DNA of 10,694 nucleotides from positions 1 to 10,694 of the forward strand of contig JAJZWK010000051.1 in NCBI GenBank assembly GCA_021846725.1, in the 5' to 3' direction. The notes under the pieces are model-generated. The model had not been told where the DNA came from. It was given only the letters and a program-made list of their open reading frames with translations, and did not search any database. The translations under genes were made by a program, and so were the position numbers. Origin of the DNA: Actinomycetes bacterium (GTDB lineage: Bacteria; Actinomycetota; Acidimicrobiia; Acidimicrobiales; JAMCPL01). Positions 5,986-10,694 of this stretch are shown piece after piece (positions within the stretch are counted from its first letter, which is position 1; each line of letters opens with the position of its first letter).

Positions 5986-5994
5986 ATTATAGCA
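5986..5994 (-). promoter_or_regulatory. Extended -10 promoter for perR-rubrerythrin
   Basis: TGCTATAAT on the minus strand is a perfect extended -10, the same nine bases as the promoter at 1270-1278. Transcription from about 5979 would give a leader of about 165 nt before ATG 5815. That leader holds a weak 6-bp inverted pair ACGGCA/TGCCGT (5837-5842, 5857-5862) just before the Shine-Dalgarno and nothing else I recognise. No consensus -35 is seen. Confidence 0.5.
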
Positions 5995-6007
5995 CTAGTA
6001 TCCTTAA

Positions 6008-6022
6008 TAATACTCATTCTCA
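6008..6022 (-). promoter_or_regulatory. Candidate Fur/PerR box over the perR -35 region
   Basis: On the minus strand TGAGAATGAGTATTA matches the 7-1-7 Fur-type consensus TGATAATnATTATCA at 12 of 15 positions by my count, allowing the free central base. It covers the expected -35 position (6009-6014) of the promoter at 5986-5994, where a bound repressor would block transcription. The region is AT-rich, which raises the chance of accidental similarity. Confidence 0.4.
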
Positions 6023-6048
6023 AGTAATATTTATACACATTTGTTATA

Positions 6049-6064
6049 TTCACCGTACGGTGAA
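6049..6064. promoter_or_regulatory. Perfect 16-bp palindrome, candidate operator
   Basis: TTCACCGTACGGTGAA is its own reverse complement over all 16 bases and sits in the perR-glpD divergent region, about 55 bp upstream of the perR -10. It has the size and symmetry of a dimeric repressor site but resembles no site I can name. It shares CACCG/CGGTG half-sites with the palindrome at 9961-9978. Confidence 0.45.
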
Positions 6065-6074
6065 CGCAAGTCAA

Positions 6075-6137
6075 GCCGTTCCTTGCCGTTCCTTGCCAAC
6101 CATTCCTTCCAACCACTCCCTGCCATTCCCCTTGCCT
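6075..6137. repeat. Decaying pyrimidine-rich 10-bp tandem repeat
   Basis: GCCGTTCCTT is exactly repeated at 6075-6084 and 6085-6094 and then continues as degenerate units (GCCAACCATTCCTT, CCAACCACTCCCT, GCCATTCCCCTTGCC). It is noncoding and looks like an eroding minisatellite. Confidence 0.65.
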
Positions 6138-6174
6138 GCTAGATATCCGATTGAAAGCCTCCAACCATTCTCTC

Positions 6175-6291
6175 CAATCCAGCACAACAACTATTATTTC
6201 CACCCAATGTGACTTGACCATCTCACGACCTATCCTCCCTCAACCCACCTCAATCCAGCACAACAACTATTATTTCCACCCAATGTGACTT
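6175..6291. repeat. Two exact 41-bp direct repeats, 76-bp period
   Basis: Copies at 6175-6215 and 6251-6291 are identical over 41 bp with a 35-bp unrelated spacer. They lie 130-250 bp upstream of the glpD start. The rest of the 5816-6422 gap holds the elements listed separately and no supportable gene; a minus-strand open frame at 5922-6221 has no coding character. A clear glpD promoter is not seen, although TATAAG at 6355-6360 is a weak -10 candidate. Confidence 0.85.
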
Positions 6292-6422
6292 AATCGACTA
6301 CTAAAGAGTAATATAGTAACGGCTGCTACAGGTACCCAGATACAAACGTTAAAGTATAAGGATATGGGAGTGATATCAGTTGCTACCCAAAGTAAACCAG
6401 AGTGAAAAGGAAACTGAAAGAG

Positions 6423-8300
6423 ATGGCCTCTATAAAAGATCACCAATTTGAACGCGAATCGGCTCTTATCAGATTGCAGACTGAATCATTCGATCTCTTG
6501 ATAATAGGAGGAGGTATCACAGGAGCTGGCGTAGCACTGGATGCGGCTTCAAGAGGTCTCAAGGTGGCTTTGATAGAACGAAACGACTTCGCGTCTGGCA
6601 CGTCATCCAAGTCATCCAAGCTCGTCCACGGTGGATTGCGCTACCTGCAACACGGTGATGTGTCGTTGGTGTACGAAGCACTGTATGAACGCCAAAGACT
6701 TCTCCGCAATGCACCGCACCTTGTAAAGCCACTCCCGTTTGTAATTCCAGTTTTTACCTCGAAACGTGCCGCTTTAGCAAAATCAGCTACTGCTGCCATC
6801 TCCAGCGCATTGTGGATGTACGATCTCACCGGAGGGGTGCGTATAGGGAAATTTCACTCACGGCTATCATCTGATGCTGTACACAGTTACCTGCCATCGC
6901 TGAACGCAAACCGTATTAGCAGTGGATTCTTATATTACGATGCAAGTGCTGATGACGCTAGGCTTACTTTAGAGGTGCTGGAGACTGCTGTATTGCGTTA
7001 TGGAGCCATTGCTGCAAACTACACCGAAGCCATAGGGATGAACCATGACACATCGGGGAACATTACTTCGGTGACAGTTCGATCACGTATCTTTGATCAT
7101 GCTTATTATACCGACCCTACGCCTTCCGTAGCTCCACATACCCTTACCGGGAACGGCACCCCTCCGGCTACCACTGCCAAGGCCAACAGCTCTCCAGACA
7201 CCACTGCCAAGCCCGGCACCCCAGACACCTCCACCAAGAGAACCCCCTCAGCTACCCTCGTTAACGAGCAAAAAAATGACCAAATAGAATTTGAAATACG
7301 TGCCAAGGTGATCATAAATGCTACCGGTGCATGGGTGGATGCTATACAATCGCTGGACTCCAACCACCACCAACATACGGTCCGCCCGGCAAAAGGGATA
7401 CACATCTCCTTCGATACTTCAAAGCTCCCACTAAAGGCTGCAGGTGTACTACCGGTAAAGAGCGATAGACGAAATATCTTTATAATACCGTGGGAAGATG
7501 CTCCATATGCCTATGTCGGAACGACCGACACTGATTGGGATGGCTCCATTGATGACCCCCAATGTACACCGGATGACATAACCTATCTACTGGACGCGAT
7601 AAACCACTACCTGAATACACCCCTACACAGTACGGACATCACAGCAACTTGGGCAGGAGTACGTCCTCTGCTGAACAAAGAACACCACAACAGCAAACAG
7701 GCTCGTACTGCCGATCTGTCCAGACATCATAGCGTAGTCGACTCAGGTAGTGGGCTGATTACAGTCACTGGAGGTAAATTAACTACTTACAGAAAAATGG
7801 CAAAAGATGCCGTAGACAAGGCAATATCCCACCTGCATAACACTAATGCTGTAACGCAACGATCATATACCAAGAACATACGTATCATCGGCTCTGAAGA
7901 CCCATCGGCATTGCAAGAATTGCACCAAGATACTACTCAAGCTCTATTGGGGCTGTCTCCTGAGACAACAACCCACCTTATCAACAGGTATGGCACCAAT
8001 GCACCGGCGCTCATTGATCTGGCTACCAGCTACCCCGGATCTCTGGAACCTATCGTGCCACAGATGCCTTATCTGATTATAGAAGCAATCTGGGCAGTAC
8101 AAAAAGAGATGGCATGCACCGTAGAAGATATACTGGCACGTAGGATGAGAATGTCGTTTATGGATACCGCTGCGACCAGGCAAGCCGCCGCCACAATGAG
8201 CAATATATTGGCAGCAGCATGGAATCGAGATCTCGCTGATGTTCAAAGAGACGTTGAGCTATTTATACGTTCGCTTGATGATCAGAATGTATCGCTATGA
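6423..8300 (+). CDS. glpD: FAD-dependent glycerol-3-phosphate dehydrogenase with inserted loop
   Basis: Oxidises sn-glycerol 3-phosphate to DHAP with FAD, passing electrons to membrane quinones; peripheral on the inner face of the membrane. Length from ATG 6423 is 625 residues, against roughly 500-585 for most family members. The Rossmann FAD motif is LLIIGGGITGAG (25-36), followed by the signature SGTSSKSSKLVHGGLRYLQ (59-77), INATGAWVD, GTTDTDW, and the family signature GGKLTTYRKMA; the C-terminal GlpD domain ends with YLIIEAIWAVQKEMACTVED and RRMRMSFMD. Residues about 230-287 (7110-7283) are a Thr/Pro/Ala/Ser-rich insertion in what should be a short beta turn. AAGGA at 6407-6411 serves ATG 6423 with a slightly long 11-nt spacing; GTG 6402 would add seven residues but lacks a ribosome site. 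The downstream gene overlaps by ATGA. Confidence 0.95.
   Translation: MASIKDHQFERESALIRLQTESFDLLIIGGGITGAGVALDAASRGLKVALIERNDFASGTSSKSSKLVHGGLRYLQHGDVSLVYEALYERQRLLRNAPHLVKPLPFVIPVFTSKRAALAKSATAAISSALWMYDLTGGVRIGKFHSRLSSDAVHSYLPSLNANRISSGFLYYDASADDARLTLEVLETAVLRYGAIAANYTEAIGMNHDTSGNITSVTVRSRIFDHAYYTDPTPSVAPHTLTGNGTPPATTAKANSSPDTTAKPGTPDTSTKRTPSATLVNEQKNDQIEFEIRAKVIINATGAWVDAIQSLDSNHHQHTVRPAKGIHISFDTSKLPLKAAGVLPVKSDRRNIFIIPWEDAPYAYVGTTDTDWDGSIDDPQCTPDDITYLLDAINHYLNTPLHSTDITATWAGVRPLLNKEHHNSKQARTADLSRHHSVVDSGSGLITVTGGKLTTYRKMAKDAVDKAISHLHNTNAVTQRSYTKNIRIIGSEDPSALQELHQDTTQALLGLSPETTTHLINRYGTNAPALIDLATSYPGSLEPIVPQMPYLIIEAIWAVQKEMACTVEDILARRMRMSFMDTAATRQAAATMSNILAAAWNRDLADVQRDVELFIRSLDDQNVSL
7110..7283 (+). 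repeat. Coding low-complexity insertion in GlpD
   Basis: Encodes about 58 residues rich in Thr, Pro, Ala, Ser and Lys, with repeated motifs such as SPDTTAK, TPDTSTK and PPATTAK. It separates the strand ending VTVRSRIFDHAYY from EFEIRAKVIINATG, which are normally joined by a short turn. The frame is preserved on both sides. Confidence 0.82.
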
Positions 8301-9832
8301 GTCGGGAAGTACCAATCGAACTCACCAAGGCAACAAACAGCAGCCTGCCGACGAGCAGGTTTGAACTGCCCATCATCACACTTGATGCTGCTGTCTTGAA
8401 ACGGTTGGAGGAATCATGCAGCACGGTACTAACCGATGATACCTCTTGCATCGATGCATCTCGTGACTGGTGGCCTATATCGATTAAATGGGCAATAGGT
8501 GGATCCGTACCAGCACTGCCTACCGTAGTGGCGCGACCCGCCAGCACCGAAGAGGTAGCCAAGGTAGTCGCAATATGCAGTGAATTTCACATTCCTGTCA
8601 CTACTTCGGCCGGAAGATCTGGGGTATGCGGCGGTGCTATACCACTTTTTGGCGGAATAGCTCTCGACATGACGGATATGGCTGGGATAAGCGACATAGA
8701 CGATACTTCACTGACCGTTAGAGCAGCCGCAGGAACCTTCGGACCGCCACTAGAAGAAGAACTGCGGGCCAACGGATTCACCCTTGGGCATTGGCCACAA
8801 TCTTTTGACATATCAACATTGGGGGGATGGCTGGCTTGCAGATCTGCTGGTCAGTATTCTACACGTTACGGAAAAATTGAGGACATGGCAAGGGGACTTG
8901 AGGTAGTCATGGCTGACTCCACGGTAATCCATACAGGATTTGATGCCCCAAGGGCTGCGACTGGTCCGGATCTAAGTCAACTCTTCCTCGGTTCTGAAGG
9001 CACTCTCGGCGTAATCACAGAAGCCAGGCTCTCCATTCGTCCGCTTCCCGAATCGTCTGACCGACGTACCTGGATATTCAGCAATTTCTATGATGGGCTA
9101 GAGGCATGCAGAATGATTCTAAGGCGAGGCGCTACACCTGCAGTCATGAGGCTGTACGACACCCAAGAATCTACCCTACATTTCGAGACAGGCACTGGTT
9201 GTGTGCTAATCGTATATGACGAGGCAGACCCAGGGCTACTCTCCTGGACATTGCAGGTAGTGGATGAGGAATGTGCTGCCCGGCACGCCTCACTTGGCGA
9301 CAATGACCTGGTAGAGAAGTGGTTCAATAAACGAAACGACGTATCTGTGCTGGCACCACTTTACAAATCAGGCATCATAGTCGATACGATAGAGATTGCA
9401 GCATCCTGGAAGAATCTCCCAGAACTATATAAAAGCTGCATGAGTTCCTTGCAGTCACTACCCGAAACACTCTATGCTTCAGCACACCTGTCACATAGCT
9501 ACAATGATGGCGCATGCATGTATATGACATTTGCAGGTCAGCCTACCGATGCAGGTCAGCCTACTGATAGTCAGGAAGCTCATGGACAAAATCCTTCCGA
9601 GTTGTACTACAATGCCGCATGGCGCCGTACAATGGAATCAGTAATGAGCACAGGTGGCAGCATTAGCCATCACCATGGAATAGGAGTACAACGAGCTCCT
9701 TATCTTCGCACAGCTCTCGGTCCGGCATGGCCGATACTGGAAAGTATAAAAAACTCCCTTGATCCAAAGGGAATCCTCAATCCTGGTAAACTTGGGTTTT
9801 CAAGTTATATCTGCGGCACCCCTTGGCCGTAG
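8297..9832 (+). CDS. FAD-linked oxidase resembling alkyl-DHAP synthase (AGPS)
   Basis: FAD-binding type 4 (VAO/PCMH fold) enzyme, 511 residues. The FAD domain shows AGRSGVCGGAIPL (105-117), the block STLGGWLACRSAGQYSTRYG typical of AGPS, and LGSEGTLGVITEARL. The C-terminal half has the SHSYNDGACMYMTF strand, GGSISHHHGIG with the HHH triad at 458-460 that is a hallmark of alkylglycerone-phosphate synthase, and DPKGILNPGKLG. AGPS swaps the acyl chain of acyl-DHAP for a fatty alcohol, creating the ether bond. Related D-lactate or glycolate oxidases usually lack HHH, so AGPS-like is favoured, but the substrate is unproven. It overlaps glpD by ATGA, so translation is coupled. Near residue 413 there is a small insertion with an exact AGQPTD repeat. 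No fatty acyl-CoA reductase or acyl-DHAP reductase is in view. Confidence 0.88.
   Translation: MSREVPIELTKATNSSLPTSRFELPIITLDAAVLKRLEESCSTVLTDDTSCIDASRDWWPISIKWAIGGSVPALPTVVARPASTEEVAKVVAICSEFHIPVTTSAGRSGVCGGAIPLFGGIALDMTDMAGISDIDDTSLTVRAAAGTFGPPLEEELRANGFTLGHWPQSFDISTLGGWLACRSAGQYSTRYGKIEDMARGLEVVMADSTVIHTGFDAPRAATGPDLSQLFLGSEGTLGVITEARLSIRPLPESSDRRTWIFSNFYDGLEACRMILRRGATPAVMRLYDTQESTLHFETGTGCVLIVYDEADPGLLSWTLQVVDEECAARHASLGDNDLVEKWFNKRNDVSVLAPLYKSGIIVDTIEIAASWKNLPELYKSCMSSLQSLPETLYASAHLSHSYNDGACMYMTFAGQPTDAGQPTDSQEAHGQNPSELYYNAAWRRTMESVMSTGGSISHHHGIGVQRAPYLRTALGPAWPILESIKNSLDPKGILNPGKLGFSSYICGTPWP
9533..9568 (+). repeat. 18-bp coding tandem duplication in the AGPS-like gene
   Basis: Two 18-bp copies (9533-9550 and 9551-9568) differ at one silent base and encode AGQPTD twice. 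They lie in a polar loop of about 25 residues between the substrate-site strand (ACMYMTF) and the helix leading to the HHH motif. Confidence 0.85.
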
Positions 9833-9955
9833 CTGCAAAAATCGTCAAGCGAAAAACACCAGTCATCTAGAACTCCACTAAGTATAGATAACCATTACAG
9901 GTAGAGATGAGGCAATCTCCATTCACATCATACCGATAGGTACTCCTCTCATTCA

Positions 9956-9988
9956 TTCGCTCGACACCGCGGTGTCGAACAGAGCGAA
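9956..9988. terminator. Perfect 18-bp palindrome with extended arms between convergent genes
   Basis: TCGACACCGCGGTGTCGA (9961-9978) is a perfect palindrome, and TTCGC (9956-9960) can pair with GCGAA (9984-9988) across a bulge. It lies between the AGPS-like gene and the convergent CHAP gene, where a bidirectional terminator is expected. No T-run follows on either strand, so an operator is the alternative. The rest of 9833-10006 shows no gene and only a weak 5-bp hairpin at 9904-9919. Confidence 0.4.
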
Positions 9989-10006
9989 GCAGACCTCAGG
10001 ATGGGA

Positions 10007-10694
10007 TCAAGGTGCCACGTAGGCGAAGACGGGAAAGCCATTATACCAAGACGAGAAGGAGGGAAGGAACGGTCCGTTAATAATGACTCCATATTCGCCG
10101 TTGTTACCGGGACCCGCATCGCCCTCTATCGTGTCGACGAAACCGTCGGGCCAGACTTGGGCGACTATCCCCATATGTACAGCCGTGTCGACCGTCTGTG
10201 GACCCGTACCGTAAAGGATGGCATCTCCCGGCTGCGGGAACGACGAGGGGGCAAGCTCGTTTCCATTGCTCACTCCCCAATTGTAGACGCTGCCGACAAA
10301 AGAGTAGCGCGGAATCTGGATGCCTGCCTGCTCCCACACCGATGTAGCGAAAAGAACGCACCACGGCTCACAAGGTCCGTACGGATTGCAAAATGTACCC
10401 GGCTGGCTGGCCGGGGCAACCTTACCAGCCGCATCCTGCACGATCGCCTCACCAAGACTGCTGGCGGTCATACCGCCTGGCGGGGGGAAAGTCGTCCTTA
10501 TCCCCTCCGGACTGAGCAGCCAGTACCCGAGCCCACCTCCGGAGAGTGCCATCCCGGAAGTGGGAACATCCGGCACTGTTCCACCTAGCGACCCCTGGTA
10601 GACTGCATCACCAAAGGTATAGACAGAACCGTTAGCGCCTGCGAGGTAATATCCCTTGCCGTCTGGCGTAACCGCCATAGAGACGATGGGAGCG
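10007..10694 (-). CDS. Envelope protein: GYYL/FGDA repeats plus C-terminal CHAP domain (5'-partial)
   Basis: Probable secreted or surface cell-wall hydrolase (amidase/endopeptidase). The frame is open to the window edge, so the N-terminus is missing; an ATG at 10678 lies within a repeat and is not the true start. Residue numbers here count from that ATG. The visible N-terminal part has two units of a roughly 40-residue repeat, AVTPDGKGYYLAGANGSVYT with FGDAVYQGS, then a degenerate GYWLLSPEG unit. The C-terminal half is CHAP-like: Cys107 in EPWCVLFA, His168 in AVHMGIVAQ, and Glu185 in DTIEGDAG as the likely catalytic set; PQPGDAILYG is typical of the family. Two extra cysteines (97 and 103) could form a disulfide. 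GC is noticeably higher than in neighbouring genes. No signal peptide can be checked. Confidence 0.82.
   Translation of the reverse strand, partial: APIVSMAVTPDGKGYYLAGANGSVYTFGDAVYQGSLGGTVPDVPTSGMALSGGGLGYWLLSPEGIRTTFPPPGGMTASSLGEAIVQDAAGKVAPASQPGTFCNPYGPCEPWCVLFATSVWEQAGIQIPRYSFVGSVYNWGVSNGNELAPSSFPQPGDAILYGTGPQTVDTAVHMGIVAQVWPDGFVDTIEGDAGPGNNGEYGVIINGPFLPSFSSWYNGFPVFAYVAP

Noticed and set aside
5922..6221. 99-codon minus-strand open frame in the perR-glpD gap
   Set aside because: It crosses the 41-bp repeat, the minisatellite, the palindrome and the perR promoter, has no ribosome site, and its protein has no recognisable motif.
3190..8300. Anaerobic GlpABC-type dehydrogenase made from the GlpC-like protein and GlpD
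   Set aside because: The genes are on opposite strands and in separate units, no GlpB is present, the dehydrogenase has the aerobic GlpD signatures, and the Fe-S protein sits with rubrerythrin and DUF3501.
9833..10006. tRNA or small RNA gene in the gap after the AGPS-like gene
   Set aside because: No cloverleaf, T-loop motif or promoter is visible; only the 18-bp palindrome stands out.
10001..10588. 195-codon plus-strand open frame
   Set aside because: It is antisense to the repeat/CHAP gene, which shows catalytic motifs in its own frame.

Overview
The window looks like chromosomal DNA of an actinobacterium with unusually moderate GC (a little under 50% by eye). The main clues are a WhiB-family Fe-S regulator, which is essentially restricted to Actinobacteria and their phages, and an envelope protein that joins 'TPDGKGYYL...GSVYTFGDA' repeats to a CHAP domain. 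That repeat style is common in Acidimicrobiia-like lineages, but the class assignment is a guess.

Layout. Bases 1-1070 (minus strand) hold whiB followed 20 bp later by trpD, whose C-terminal end lies outside the window. A divergent intergenic region (about 1071-1408) carries outward-facing extended -10 promoters and two copies of a 27-bp repeat in the probable leader of a hotdog-fold thioesterase gene (1409-2164, plus). Converging on it is a four-gene minus-strand block read from about 5.8 kb down to 2.2 kb: a PerR-like Fur regulator, a rubrerythrin without a rubredoxin domain, a two-[4Fe-4S]/CCG-domain oxidoreductase, and a DUF3501 protein. A repeat-rich divergent region of about 600 bp (5816-6422) separates perR from a plus-strand pair: a FAD-dependent glycerol-3-phosphate dehydrogenase (glpD) overlapping by ATGA an alkyl-DHAP-synthase-like FAD enzyme. 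A convergent, 5'-truncated minus-strand gene for the repeat/CHAP protein fills the right end and has visibly higher GC.

How the genes may work together. PerR, rubrerythrin, Fe-S oxidoreductase and DUF3501 look like one peroxide-responsive redox module. A Fur-like box sits over the -35 region of the perR promoter, and the rubrerythrin ribosome-binding site lies inside the last codons of perR. This rubrerythrin has no electron-relay domain of its own, so the Fe-S protein is an attractive but untested electron donor. GlpD makes DHAP and its coupled partner resembles enzymes acting on acyl-DHAP, which suggests glycerolipid or ether-lipid metabolism.

The most unusual property runs across the window. 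Several conserved enzymes (DUF3501, Fe-S oxidoreductase, GlpD, and in a minor form the AGPS-like enzyme) carry in-frame, repetitive, low-complexity insertions exactly between conserved blocks, and several intergenic regions contain paired direct repeats. This points to a genome that expands by short-repeat duplication, or to surface-loop elaborations with a function. All family assignments come from reading motifs by eye; no database search was run.
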